From Dendrobium chrysotoxum (taxonomy: Eukaryota > Streptophyta > Magnoliopsida > Asparagales > Orchidaceae): DNA of 64,000 nt. Shown here piece after piece: positions 21,405 to 34,931 of the stretch. The notes below the pieces were generated by a model that did no database searches, was not told where the DNA came from, and was given only the letters and a program-made list of their open reading frames with translations. Each line of letters begins with the position of its first letter. Position 1 is the first letter of the stretch. The stretch spans positions 49,904,758 through 49,968,757 of the forward strand of contig CM034306.1 in NCBI GenBank assembly GCA_019925795.1, written 5' to 3'. The translations under genes were made by a program, and so were the position numbers.

Positions 21405-24400
21405 TATCGGTGGAATTTTGAAAAGAGGTTTTAAAAAGTTTAGTTCCCTTTAAGAATTTCAATTCAGGATTTTAGTCTCAACATCGAACACGTCACTATG
21501 AATGATATATCACCTTGGGAGGTAAAGATATCATTCCTTAGTGGGTTCAAATAATGAAACTGAAAGTTCCATCCGAGCTATAATAATCAAATTCAAGGAA
21601 GGATGACATATAACCCCGAAGGGTTAAAATAGCATTCTATCAAGCATTTAACTATAATAGTCTGGATGGGAGATCATTAATTTCATATTCAGGAGTATGA
21701 TAACAAAGGATATATCCTCCCAAGAGAAGAAAGTATCACATGTTATCAATTACCCGAATATAATGATAATGATCGTTATTGGTTTAATTCTCCCAAAGAA
21801 GACTAATTGAGTTTTTAAAATTAATTTTTAAAAAATTTAACATGGGCTCTAAACTTTTTATGAGCGCAAGCCCTCATAGTTAATTACATCGTAGGGAGGT
21901 TGAATTCCCTATGAAAACTCTCGATTAAAATAACATCATAAAATTTATTTAAGGGATTTTCTATTAGTGACATCAAGGGAGTGAGGCTTGAATTCTAATT
22001 GGGATTGGATCAAATTGGATCACTTTTTTTTGGAGATCAAAGGAGGAAAAGTAGGAGGTATCTTGGGATTCTAAAACATTTCAGAAACACCCCAGCCTAC
22101 CCTATGTATTGGGCTTTAGTATTTTAGGAAGAGAAATATTTATGTTCGAGTTGATATTTTATTAGAAAGTTGAGACTTATATTCCTGATCACCTGATTGG
22201 GAGAATGCCCAAGAGGTGAGGGTGGAGACTAACCTACCAGGTGGGTATGACGTCCCCGTTCAAGATCCCATGGTTTTCCATCATCCCGGGTTTGTCGGTG
22301 TCCTTAGCCTACTTACTCGAGTTCCAACCAGAGGATCCTTGTTAGCAACCATGCATTACCTCATTCAAGGGGACCTTGTAGGCCAAGGGGCTAGGGACCT
22401 AATCCTAGGCTGACAATTAGGAAGTGTACACGTCTATAGACAGTGATCCTATGTCTATGTTATCTAGCTTAGAATGTCACCATAAATATTAAAATAATCA
22501 TCATAGAAATCTAACATAGTGAGAAATAGTCAACCAACACTCATTTCATAAGCATATTAACACATCTTAGAAATAGAAAGAAATACCGGCCTAACCTAAA
22601 GCTAGAGTTTATGTCCTGACAAACTAATTTAAGTGTGTGTAGCAGACTGTGTGGATGGGATATGTCCTAGAATGGGTGATTTGTTGAAGTTGTCTAATAT
22701 TTAGGTTTGTTGAAGGTTGAAGGGTAAATTTGATTAGAGTTCAAATATTAATGTATTAAAATTTGGTTTAAGATGTATTTTAATAATTAATTAATCAAGT
22801 GGATTTAATTAGTTAAATATTAAAGGATCGATAAATTTTGATTAATTGTTAATTTTTAAGATTAAATTAATTTAAATTTTCTATCAACCGATTCGTAGTG
22901 TTGTGCCACTAGGCTCGAGGAATTAGGCCTCCTTAGAACACTTAGTCCCGTAGCCAGTAGTAGTCCATCTTAAAAACTTTATCTTTGGAGTGTTTGTTGT
23001 GTATTGGAATGTTGGTTAAATAGTTTTATTAGTCAAGTTAGAGTATTCTGGAATTTGAGTTGATTATTAAATTATTTAAAATTTTTAGATAATTTCTCAA
23101 ATCTTCTCAAATTAATTTTGATTGAGCGTTATTGAATTATTAATTAAATTTCAATTAAAAGTTTTATAAAAATTTGAATTATTAATCTCTAGATTTTATT
23201 TAATTTTATTCAATTTTTAATATATTTTTGAAGTATTTTAATTGTGTTTAATTAACTATAGATGAATTTAATTATTTAATAAATTAAAATTAAAGTTTGA
23301 TCAAGATATCTTATTTTAAATTGAAATTAAGATTTTCTAATCTTTATTTGCTCTCATTTGAATATGTTTTTGTCTTTGCATTTTGTTTGATTTTTAATAA
23401 ATTCATTTAATTAATATTCAATCAAGAAGTAACTAGAGCATTTGTTAAGAATTAATGAAATTTAGGTTTAAAGTTTATCTTCAATGATTGTATGTGTCGA
23501 ATGGGGTTGGTTGAGAAAGGTTTGGTATTTTTATAAATTTTATTTGAGTTATTATTAAATATTTGAGTTTCTGAATCTTAAAGAAGCATTAATGATTAAT
23601 TATTGTTTGGGATCAAATCAACTATGTATATTAATCATAGGTGTAATGTCGCTAAGTTATCTATGTTTGATGTTTCATCCTTAAATGATATATGTGTGAA
23701 TCCTAGAGTTTGCCTAAGTTCTCTAAGACTCATGCTTAATTATTGTCCTTAAATGACACTAGTATTGTAACGGGATTTACAATAAATGTCTCTAACCCTT
23801 GAACATACACATGGGTGTAAAACAAACCACATCTATGGATTTTGGGTTTGCAAAAATATAAATATAAATGAGATGCATGGGTTACTATATGAACCTAAGG
23901 TTGGAGGAGCATGCAATCATTGGCTTATGGGACCTAGGGCCTTCTAAGCTTAGGAATGCTCACCTCACCGTAGCAAGTCAACGGTGCAACCGGCCGTAGC
24001 ACCCCCATTTAAAAGAAATAGGGGCGACTGAAGCTCCTTGGCTCTAGCTTGGACTCAGCTCCCTCAGTACCTCGCAAAAAGGTGAAGAGAGAAAGAGGTG
24101 TCAGAATATCATGTATTCAAATCTTTAGATTTACATGTATATAAAAGAAATGAACATATACACAAACAATTTTAATGGAATAAATACAAGCAAGAATATG
24201 TAAGAGATTAAGCAATTAATGGGTATAAATCCATTATTTGAATTCTAGACCATATATATATTTTCCAACGAAACTAGAATGCTTAATTAATTACATAACC
24301 ATCATATGCACTACTATGAGGTAACATGTTATATTCAAACTACAACTAAAAGGTGTATATGGTCCTGCTAATGATACATATAAGAAAAGTTTTATTGAGC

Positions 24401-27400
24401 TTGATGAGTGATAGAAGTTTGGAAGTTTGACAAGTTTATTTGGATAAAAATAATGTAAGGCCAATAGTAAAAGAATCTAGGAGAGAATCAACATTCCAAT
24501 GCTGTGCAGTTGTCAAATAAAAAAAAACCTCTAATTAGATAATGGCATAAAGTGGAGGACACTATATGTATATATGACAATCATATAAGAAAAAGCTTGA
24601 TGGTTTGCTATTATCCATTAAATAAAAGTGACAAGTTAATTAGAGATTTTAGTGAACTGTATAAGAAAGAAAACATTTATGTCTCAATAAAGATAAATAA
24701 ATAAACTCAGAAGTTTATAAAAGATGGGCCAGAAAATGGTCAAACCAGAAAACATTAACCCCAATGGGCTTCAATCGAATATGAAATATTATATAAACCT
24801 TTGATAAATACACATACAAGGATACACATAAAAAAAATTGTTATCAAATGTTAAGAGAAAATCACAACATCAATGGAAAAATCAATTTTCCAGTAGAAGA
24901 AACCCAAGGACCGTAGTCGGGTAGTGCCGATTCAATATATATATGATAAGAGATGAGGCGGTGCCAATTCGATCTCAACTGCCATTATGACTCAACAGAA
25001 AATACATACATGTAAATCAAGTTGCAAGATACTTTAAACTTGTTAACAAATCCAGTGAAGGGTATGCAGCTGTTAACCAAAACAATCACGACTGCATATG
25101 CTTTTAAAGGAAAAAGACTTTATTAGCAAATCAATAATCTCAAAATTGAGCAGGGGCCAAAGGCCAATTTATTTACGTTCAGTAGATTTTATTTAAGGAA
25201 TAGAAACTAATTGCTATCTTTTCATTTACCAAATAGATATATGATAAGGAGTTAGCACTTGCATAATCCTTCAGAGAGATAATAATATCCTTTCTTTTAT
25301 GATTTTGAAACTCAACTAAAGAAACCAAATGCATTGGAATTAAAACAAAAGCATTCCATTAAGACAGATCTCATAGAGATCATTACAGAAAGAGTTGGTG
25401 GATGAGTAGGATGTAACGAATCTTGCTAAAGCTTCCAATATCATGCCAAAGGCAATAGAAATCTCCCCATGTAAATGTTAATAAGACACATTTAAGTGGC
25501 TAGATATGTACTCGTTTATATAACAAGCAACCAATTCAAATAGAAACAACAATTCCAATCAGTTTCACTCACCATCTTAGTTGCCTTTAAATGTAAATAC
25601 CCATGTAATGCATGTCTTCAACTTAAATGCTTATGCAAGATTGAATGGAACAAAACAATTGCAACAGACTCCTTTCCAAAACTCAAAGAAGACTACTAGT
25701 GCAATCATCCAATCCTTCTTTTATATCACACATACACGAACATAAGTAGAACCTTAAAGCACGAGACACATGTACATGTGTATTTAACCCAATTATACGC
25801 TATTATATTAAAGAGAAGTTATTGCTGCTTGCTTATCCCTACAAGCCTTTCCAACAGAAAAGAGTTCAACAACCTTTGATAGGGAATGTAGTATCAGGCC
25901 CTAAAAAAAATGCATATAACTCTTCCAACTTAATACTTTGCCAAATACAACTTAAGGAAAGAACTAAAGCTAACTTCAACCCCTTACAAAATTCATGAAG
26001 CTTTCCAATAGTAGCCAGAACTCCATTGATGATTGCTTACAATTAAAAAGTAAAGTATATGGAAAATTTTCAACGAACTCATAAATTTCATTTTTAATGT
26101 CAAATGAATGCAACCACTACAGGCCAAGAATTCAAAGCCAACATAATATTATGGGAAAGAAGAAAAACAGGCATGCATATTTTCTTGTCTAACCATTCTC
26201 TAAGAGCTTTTCCAAACCAATCTCAAAGTAATTTACAAATGGATTCATCTGTGAATTTATCCAATCTAGCCATAAGTCATAGAAGCACATGGCTAGTTTT
26301 GATTAAATGCCATTCATGAGCCGTAACGTTTCTTCTCAGTGATAAACTATAACACTATTTTTAAGAAGGTTTTAACTAAGAACAAAATCTAGATAAATGT
26401 GTTGATTATCTATGTTTTGTCACAAACAGTGATAGAAGAGCAAACACCACCCATCATCATCATCATGGATATCCATTCCTTCCAATCATACTTTTCAAGA
26501 TAGAGAGAAAGAACAAAGAAAAGTGCTTTTTTCAGCTTGTCACCAAGATATCTTACCTAAACTCTTATTAATGAAGTAATTTGACCACGGAATTGCACAA
26601 AAAATTCACCCAAGTAAACATGATTCATGGAGATCAAATATGTATTCAACATATTGCCAAAAAAAAAAAGAAACACCACAAACTTATTTCTTCTTTCAAG
26701 CATGGTATATATATTTATTTCAAGAACCTTTTCATCTTACACATAGAAACTAAACTCTCACTCACTCATAGTTTCAACTGGATACATAGATCAAACACAA
26801 ATTAAGTGAAGGAACAAATGCACCTTCAACTTATTTAAAGAATTCAAAATACTCCAAAGTAGCCATTTGACCTATTTGTATATTGACAACGTATATATAT
26901 GAATTTAACACATGATTTGTTAAAACACAAGAAAAACTGTCATCTCACCCACTAAAGGACGATGTTTGTACATCAAAATTGAAACAAAAAAGAAGAAATA
27001 ACACTTTAAACCCTCAAATCTACCAACAAGACAATATATTCATGAAGATCAAATCTCATCTCATCATTAACTTATATATTTTGCTAATGAGGGACATATA
27101 GTTCAACACTTTACACATTACATCGTCTCAAGATCGAGAATGAATACCATATTTTAGCAAAATAAAATAAGTCACCAATGTATATATCAACAAATCCGTT
27201 GTGTATTTCTCTCAAATTAAAACTAATAGAAACTACAAATTATGCATAGAATGTTAAAGCACTGAAAACTACAAAATATAAAACATCTAGTACCATCATC
27301 GAGCAATAAGATCACTAAGGAATGGATTTCTCAATGAAAATAAAAAATTAATTGGCTAGTTTCACTTTAATTTCTCTGCTCTAACTATTCTAGTTTCACA

Positions 27401-29282
27401 GGAAATGAATTACCCAAGCATGACCACAACTTACTCAAGCTTAAACTTATCATCAACAAATAGCAACCATTGACAAAGTATCAAATCAAAAACATAGAAT
27501 GGGAAAATGCATTTCTTCATTTCAAACATAGTATGTGTATCTTATGAGCCTTCATTTCATTTATTCAAATAATTCAAGGCAATAAGGGATCAATGTAATG
27601 CATGATCAATCAAATGTATATGAAATTTAAATTAGTAAAAAGAATGCTTTGCCATCAAGTTCGTATACTTTATATACAGTTTCTCAACTCATAGCTTCTT
27701 CAAAGTAAGACACTATTTGGGAAAGTAAATGGTTGTGACTGCACAATTCTCAATTCTTCACTTACAAGGATACCACAAAAAAAATCTGGACAGAATTTAA
27801 ACAAGGAATTCCTTATAAAAATTGGAAAAAGAAACTCTTGAAATGATAAGCCCATATCCTCAGCAGCATGTCCCATGGATTGGATACAGCAAGCTGTGCA
27901 AATGGAAATATTCAAAGCCCAAACGATCAAGATTATGGCTTACTAACACCTTCCTTCGCTAGCCTCAAGGAGCATAATCAAAGATCCAATACTCCATAAA
28001 CTAGAGCCAACGTTGGAAGCATTCAATGAGATCCAGGAGCAAACATAAGGACAAAGAAAAGCAGGCAAGCAAGATCTAAATCGATATGGAACAAATGAGG
28101 AATAGATCCCCTTACCCTTTAGTAAGTCAATAAGTGGATAAATGGAGGGAAAATAAAATCAAGAGAATGCCAAGAGGAAGAAAACAAAAGTTAGGGCTAT
28201 TTTAATCCTCAAGAAATACTCGTTTTAGATCTGAAATGACCATAAAATCTCAAATCATTGATGAACTCTAGTCATTCAGATTCAAACAGGGGAAATGTAA
28301 GGAACTAACAAAAAGAAGAAGAAGATATTACCATTGAAGAGGGAGGATAACGAAGCAAATCGCACAAGCAAGAACATCTGAAAGCCCTCTCCTGCTAGCC
28401 TCTCCCTTCTGTCTCTCCTCTTGTTCTTTCTCTGGATCGGACGACACAAGCCGAAAAGCCAAACGAAGTGTGATGGTGGCAGCCACTTAGAGGCATATGA
28501 GCTACTTGGAGACGTATGAGCTGCTTGGAGACATGAGCTGGAGGATGGATCATGATGAATGAGAGTAAGTGAAGGCTAGGGCAACTTGAGAGAGTGAAGT
28601 TTGTCCTCGAGCTGTCACTAGCCCTAATTCCCTCCTCAATACCTATAAAAAAGAGTTCTTAAAAAGACAATCATGCCCTCTCATCATTCCAATCCAATGG
28701 TAGAGATCAATTTCTAAACTTTAGAGAATTCAAAGTACTAAATTGGGGAAGAAAAGTATGATTACACAAGCCAAATTCATCATATAGCATTTCGATTTAA
28801 ATTGATATAGCAAATTCTCCTTCATTGAAGTTAATTTAACTCGAAAGGAATTAAACTGAGCTGATTAAAGCTAATTAAGTTGATTTGCACTTAAGTCAGA
28901 TTGGGACACATTAAATTAGATCGATCGAAGCAGTCGAGGTTAAAATTCACTAAAATTGATTCAAACTGACTTAATGATGCTTGATTGAATTTGATTGAAG
29001 TTTGATTGAAGTTTGATTGACGATTGATTGAAAACTGGATGTTTGATGTTTGAATTAAGATTGTACTGAAGTGTAGATTGTGAACTGGATTGGAGTATGA
29101 TTGAAATTTGATTGAAAAATGATTGAAGATTGATTGGAAGTTGGAATGAAATTTGATTAAGAGTTGGATTGGGATTTGATTGGGACCTATATGATCGACA
29201 AGTGAGCACCTGCCAATCATTAGGTCACCAAATGAAAAACCCAAGTGGGTCCTAATGACCTCATATAAAAATGAGGTCAACA
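21405..29282 (-). mobile_element. insertion E: 7.9-kb non-coding element inside B pol
   Basis: It splits B pol between protease and RT. The bases CTCCT stand on both sides (21,400-21,404 and 29,283-29,287), and removing the insert restores a continuous pol reading frame. In minus orientation it starts TGTTGACCTCATTTT and ends CCACCGATA. No pair of LTRs or terminal inverted repeats was found. In that orientation there is a TTTTTTATAGG box near 28,650, a purine-rich leader, then long AT-rich DNA. A TTGATTGAA-type repeat lies at 28,975-29,170. No protein similarity was recognised between 21,405 and 29,282; short ORFs there look random. The block 22,580-22,690 matches insertion F. It could be a large solo LTR or a LARD-like element of the same family as F. 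Confidence 0.65.
28975..29170. repeat. TTGATTGAA-type short repeat
   Basis: Degenerate 9-13-bp units of TTTGATTGAAG near one end of insertion E. Their minus strand gives Gln/Asn/Ser-rich open frames, which explains the ORFs of 82 and 130 codons there. Confidence 0.7.
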
Positions 29283-31090
29283 CTCCTGTCCCTGAATGAT
29301 GCCATAAATACCATGCAATCCTTCTTCTACAATCTATTGGCTTCCACCATAAAGATCAAACAGGATAAAACACCTTTAACTCCTTGGAATACATAACTCT
29401 CACTACCCATAAATAACGTAACTCGCTTCTTCAAGCAATCAATCTAAGCCCCATACTGACTTAACCAATTCATACCCAAAATAACATTATATAAGAAAAT
29501 ATGTAATAAAATCAAATTAAATTTTCACTTCTTATTAGAAATCTCAATATCATAAAAATAGAATCTACTAGCTATCATACTATCTCCAGCCGACAAAATA
29601 ATAAAATGAGAAATAGGCAGTACAACTGAAGGTAAGTGTAGTGAATTAAAGAAAAGCTTATAAATAAATGAATGATTAGCTCCAGAATTGAATAAAATAT
29701 GACATAGATGCTCAAAAATATAAACTATACCTGTCACAATATCTGGAGCATCATGAGCCTCCTACTAAGTCAAACTGTATACACATGGCTGAAATGGAGT
29801 TGGAGTAATAGAACTACTAGACTCTCTTTGACCACTACCAAATGGCCTCCTTGCCACTAAACCCGAACCACTAGCTCTACTGATGGTCCCTAAAAAAAGT
29901 ACAGGGAGGAACTGCCCTCGATCTTCCTACTGGTCTAACAAAGCTCTCAGATCAGGACTTAGAATGTTGGTCATATCCTGCCTGTGGACACTCTTCTACC
30001 CGATGCTCTATTTGACCGAATATGAAGCACTATCAAGTCATCCTATAGTACTGACTAGAATGGCATCAACCAATACTATAGCATACAGATGCCCCACTAA
30101 CAGAACCAAAACTTATTATGCTACCACTACTAGAGATTATTGTCGATGCTTACTGTCCACCTCTCCTGGAATCTCCAAGTGTAAATCTTCTCTTCTTCCC
30201 AGAAAAGCCACTACCAGAAGTCTTACCACTAAACCTCTTCCTACTAGTAGTCCACAACTACTAAGTAGCCATCATGTTGTTCTCTATCAGATGAGCTCTC
30301 TCTATAAAGCTCAGAGAAATCAGAAATATGAAATGGCATAAGGCTATCTTAGACTATCCTGAAGTCCTCTCAAGAACCTGTAGCACTTCTCCATGAGACT
30401 GCTAACCAATTGTGGAGCATATCTAGCCAAAGCAGTGAACTTTGCCTTGTACTGCATAACTGTCATGCTCCCCTAAACCAGCCTCAGAAAAGTCTCTAGC
30501 ATTTACTATCATGTAGAAGGTGGTACAAACCAAGCTCTAAACGCATAAGAGAACTCCTCCCAGGTAATCAGAGAGTTTAATCTCCCTTGAAAATTTTCTT
30601 CCTATTGGCCCATCCACCAGCGTTCTGCCTCGCCATCTAATAGAAAGACTACTAATGGTACCTTCCTCTCAGGAGGACACTACATACCATCAAATATCTT
30701 TTTTAGCCTCCTCAACAAGTCCTTTACTGCTTTAGGCTCAACAGTACCCTTAAATCTCCAAGGCTTCAATCTCAGAACATCTGCAGATATATGTCTACTA
30801 TTTCAGATCTCACAACAGAAATCTTGCTATATGCCTCACCCATTATCGGGGCTATCAAACTAGTAAACTATGAAACTGTAGTTAAACCAACTATCAGAGT
30901 GGTACTATATACAGGAGTTGCCTGACTAGCACTTTATCCATTGGTCATATCTGGGTTTGGTGGATTCAAGATTACATAGAATATGCAACTGAATACACAT
31001 GCACATGAAATAAAAATAATAAACACCCAGACAGACTTGAACTACTCCACTAAACTTATATATCAATTTCTATAGCTATATTTTATGATC
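29283..31090 (-). pseudogene. element B gag and protease
   Basis: Minus-strand frames give LRLKPWRFKGTVEPKAVKDL then LLRRLKKIFDG (~30,720), CPPERKVPLVVFLLDGEAER and WWMG (~30,620), MQYKAKFTALARYAPQLVSS followed by EKCYRFLRGL (~30,400), then a Ser/Gly/Arg-rich stretch and the protease segment DIVTGIVYIFEHLCHILFNS with GANHSFIYK (29,525-29,750; the usual DSGA reads NSGA), and NVILGMNWLSQYGA (~29,460). These are the Gag capsid and aspartic protease of a chromovirus-type gypsy element. Stops and frameshifts abound. The protease D-to-N change would itself inactivate it. Confidence 0.8.
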
Positions 31091-31102
31091 TAATTCTAAA
31101 CT

Positions 31103-31116
31103 ATTGCTTTGATATT
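31103..31116 (-). other. primer-binding site of element B
   Basis: On the minus strand AATATCAAAGCAATAG, a decayed form of TGGTATCAGAGC (initiator-Met tRNA primer), lies 10-20 bases inside the right LTR as expected for a 5' LTR on that side. Confidence 0.6.
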
Positions 31117-31125
31117 AAAAAAGCT

Positions 31126-32930
31126 TATCACAATCCAACCCAACCAGAATAAGTCCTATCATATTGAGCTGTGACATTCAAATCCAGATCTAGTTTTAGA
31201 AGTATTTCAAATTTTTTGTCAATATTTATTGAAATAAACTAAAGACTATAGAGCTACTAAAATATCTAAATACTGAAAATAAACTCATCTACCAGGCTTC
31301 TTTCATTTCATTAAAAGAAATATATATACTACAGTACATGGCTACAAGCAAGAGCTTTAGAAGTAAAAAATTAACTAGTCATGACTATACAAAAATTAAA
31401 ATAGTAAAATATATATGAACTCAGATCTGATCCTGAAATGTTAGTGCATAATCTCCTTCCCCTTTCCAGATCCTTAAAATTAGAAGCAAAACCACGGTAA
31501 GCTACAATAGCTCAGCAAGCCACATAAACCAATCTAAATTTTTAAATATTTTTTTATCAAATATTTTGTTGAATCTTTAAAAGCAGTTAAATGTTGTTTA
31601 AATAAATCACTATTCTGAGAGATGTAATAAATGCATAACAGCTCTTCCTTAATTTAAATAATAATATTGAATAAATAAATTAATTAAAATTCATATCACT
31701 TTGTAGTTCATATCACTTCCCAAACCTAGATAGAAACTCAAAGGATTCTGGACCCTTATGACTCCCTTTTTATTTGTCCTTATAGTATCAGAATATATCA
31801 CACATCCATATCTTAGATAGAATCTTAAAGGATTCTTGCCCCTTATAACTCCCAATAATTTTCTGACACATAGAATCTAAGAGGATTCTAGTCCTTATGG
31901 CTGCCAACAAATATAATTTAATCATATATACACATATATCATCACATTATACTAATTAAAGAGCAATTGAGTATGTATCAAAATTTCATAATATTGTATA
32001 AGGGTAGACAACAGAAAATCCTACTATGCAAAAATACATATTTTTAAAAAATTATCAAATTATCAGGGAATGTGTAAAATAATATTTTAAGACTTTTATT
32101 ATACTACACTACTATTTTTCAACATCCAGATAATTTTTTATTCAATAATTAACCTCAAAAATTTCAAAACCCTCATTATAAAATTTCTAGAAAATATTCA
32201 AAATGTGTATAATCATAATCTCTATAATATATAATGTGGTGAAAGTTTTACCTGTATAAAGTTATTCGCATTTTTTCTAACGGATACAAAATTTTAATAA
32301 AAAAATTTGCTAAAAATTATGCATTTTTGAAAATTGAGATAGACATAATGTGACTTTTCTTGAAACGAATAAGTTTCTTAACTGGGCCAATGGACAAAAA
32401 TTGCTCGAAGTTGCCTAAAATCAGATTTTGGTTTTTCTCTCTCCTCTCTCTATCCTCTAATTCCTTATTCCACTCTTTGTTGCCTTTCTTTTTCTTTGGG
32501 AAAAAGAAATGGCCACTTAAATAAAGCCATAATGGATTTAGATTTTTTTATTTTTATTATTATTAAATAATATATAATATTATTATTATTATTAATTTTT
32601 AGTATAAAATTTATAAAAAACTTTTTAGAGATTCTAAAAATTCCAAAAAAATTTCATAAATTAATCCATTTTATTTAAAAACTTATGGTCAAATCAGTTT
32701 GTAAAATAAACACCTAATGGTCTCAAAAACCCTAGTTGTGCTAATAGGTGTCGATTTCTTAAGAAATTTCAATAGTGCCCAAAAATTATAAAACAAAAGA
32801 TAATTAAAGTATAACACTATTAATATTCTGGCAAAGATGATTTATGATTTGGACTTATAATAACTCTTGAAATAATTATTGACTGCTCTAGGTTAACAAA
32901 AAAAATCTTAAAAATTTTAAGATTTTCACA
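31126..32930 (-). repeat. 5' LTR of element B
   Basis: Uninterrupted copy. On the plus strand it starts TATCACAATCCAAC (TG of the other copy changed to TA) and ends ATTTTCACA. It aligns with 11,757-13,530 and 18,389-18,427, with many substitutions, indicating an old insertion. Confidence 0.85.
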
Positions 32931-33807
32931 AAATAAGTTTGGTTAAAGACAATAAATTTAGCATTATATTGGGAGGCAACCCCATTATATTCTATGTTTA
33001 TATAATTTGTTTAGTAATTTTTAATTTTTTGAGTTATGTTATGTGTGTGGGTGTTGTATTATTTATAAAAATATTAACATTGATTTTGATACATTTATGA
33101 AAGGTTTTCTGAGAAAAAATCCATTGTGCTAAAAATTGATCTAACATCACAGCATTATCCTTTGCGTTGTAGCATTTGCATGTCAAACACTGTGGCATTC
33201 AAAAGTAACATTATAGTGCTAAATCCTTGGGAAAATTTCCTAGATTACACTGCCGCAACACTGTCAAATTAAAGACCGCAACGCTATGTTGCCTTATCGA
33301 GCACTCTAGTGCCACTATCTCAAATGCTATAACTTCAGTTCGTTATCTCTACTATGATGATGGTGATGTAGTATAATAAATTATACTTTCACACCTTTTA
33401 CGTCATGATACTTTATGGAGCGCCATAATGTTATAGCCAATGTTGTAGTGTTATGACAAAATTTCTATTATAATAGTTAAAACACCACATTATTAATCTT
33501 TGTGAGCATCGTAGTGCTCATACATGTCAAGCGCCGCTGTGTTTCCCTAATCAAAAAGCTAGTGCTTCATTTTCCAATGTCTACACCATAGTGTCTATGC
33601 TCCCTACCACTATAGCATTTGTTTGTTTGACCCTTTGTCATTTTGTATATTCTTAAGCGATGTAGTGTTGGTATGTTGAGCACCGCAGTGTTTGTTATGA
33701 TTATATATAGGAGTGCGAGTCTTAAATTTTTTTACTTTGCTTTTCTCTCTAGTTTCTTTAACTTCCTACAATTTCTTTGTTTGAGCTTGTTGTGCAATGC
33801 CCATAAG
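32931..33807 (+). other. element A post-pol region with dyad motifs
   Basis: Opens with GGTTAAAGACAATAAATTTAGC and TTGGGAGGCAACCCC (about 32,970-32,985), the signature that follows pol in Athila/Tat-like elements. From about 33,125 to 33,700 there are many AGCGCCGCAGCGCT-like words and their CpG-decayed forms, for example GAGCATCGTAGTGCTC (~33,506), GCACTCTAGTGC (~33,302) and AGCACCGCAGTGTT (~33,678). The same motif family fills the LTR of A. The segment ends directly before the ORF remnant at 33,808. Confidence 0.65.
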
Positions 33808-34931
33808 ATGTTTGGCAAAAAGTGATCTTCATCATCCTATGATAAGAGAAAATTCATTTATGCTAAGGTCAAACAAATGTATGCAATATTAGTGGTATCC
33901 AAGTAATTGATCCCCGAGAGAGGATTCTAGACATCAGGTGGACAAGTTATGCAAATGATAACTAGGGCTGAAAACTTTTTTGTGAGGAACCCTATGCTGC
34001 AATTGTAAATGTTGTGAGAGAATTTTTTGCCAATGGGAAGGAGGCTATGAAAAATAAATATTTTGTTAGAGGTAAGTGGGTACCATTTAACCCGGTATAT
34101 ATTAACTATCTCTTTAAGCTAAGGAATTTTGAGTTTGAGAAGTATACCCCTTTCAGTCTTTCACCCATTAATCTTGATGAGTTGCTTAGAGTGTTGTGTG
34201 AACCTCATAGTGGAGCTGTGTGAAAGAAGAGGAAGGAAAAAATCATTAATTTTCCTACATCTTGCCTAACCCAACTTTCTAAAGCTTGGCATCATTTTAT
34301 CTCTACTTATTTTTTACCAAGCAAGAATATTAGTGAGGTAACCAAAGACCATTATGCTATTCAGGTTAGTTACACTATTGATGTGGAGAAGCTTGTTTAT
34401 TCCTCTTTAAACAATATCATTAGGGACATTACTTTTGTGGGTTTCAGGCTTACTTCTCTTATTTATGCCTTGTGTGTTATGCTAGTGTTAGGGGAGATCC
34501 TAGTGAGGAATAACTTTTTCCTATTTCAACCTCACCAAAAGAAAAATTAAAGGCTTTAAAAGGTTCGGTGTAGAGGACGAAGGACCCAGTTAGCCCAGGT
34601 TGTCTAGTAAGCCTAATAGCAGTAATAATAGGAGTTCTAAGACTCCTAAATCTTTAATGGAGCAAGTGGCTGAATTGAGGGAGTAGAAGGAGGGGGTGAT
34701 TGACTTCTGTGACGAGAGAAGGGAATGGCAGGCACACTGCTCAGGTATTCAAGAAAAATATTACCACTATACAGCTAAATTCAATAAGGCTTTAATGGGA
34801 TGTTTAGGAGGGGTCCCTTTGTAGAGAATTCTGACCAGTTGCATTTCCCTACTACTCCAGAATACCTGTTATTTGTTTGAAACTGACCCGATAATAATGA
34901 TGATGAAGAGGAGGATCGTGACTCTGAGTGA
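33808..34931 (+). pseudogene. element A 3' ORF, putative plant transposon protein family (PF20167-like), broken
   Basis: From ATG at 33,808 the frame reads MFGKK-stop-SSSSYDKRKF ... LIPERGF. After a frameshift come VREFFANGKEAMKNKYFVRG and KWVPFNPVYINYLFKL (34,011-34,130), LDELLRVLCEPHSGAV, then LTQLSKAWHHFISTYFLPSK (~34,270) and RLTSLIYALCVMLVLG (~34,450), ending in an acidic NNDDEEEDRDSE tail with TGA at 34,929. This block order is what I recall for the PF20167 proteins often encoded 3' of pol or alone in plant gypsy elements; their function is unknown. At least four stops or shifts disable it. It lies between pol and the 3' LTR, the env-like position. Confidence 0.75.

Larger units (their letters stand above)
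11757..32930 (-). mobile_element. element B: chromovirus-type Ty3/gypsy, minus strand, with two insertions
   Basis: Two LTR copies (left 11,757-13,530 plus 18,389-18,427; right 31,126-32,930) flank gag-protease (29,283-31,090) and RT-RNase H-integrase (18,441-21,404), all on the minus strand. The primer site next to the right LTR and the polypurine tract next to the left LTR agree with this orientation. Removing insertions F (~4.9 kb) and E (~7.9 kb) leaves roughly 8.4 kb, a normal size. Integrase and C-terminus resemble the Tekay/Del chromovirus group. The flanking 5-mers (TGGCA left, AAATA right) do not match. Confidence 0.85.

Noticed and set aside
24000..28700. A host gene with introns inside insertion E
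   Set aside because: Composition looks intron-like and there is a purine-rich leader near 28,400, but no exon-like ORF with recognisable similarity or consistent splice pattern was found.
21405..29282. Insertion E as a complete LTR element with two LTRs
   Set aside because: The two ends do not resemble each other, and no internal second copy of either end was found.
29883..30341. 152-codon forward ORF
   Set aside because: It is the antisense shadow of B gag; the minus strand gives recognisable Gag and protease residues.
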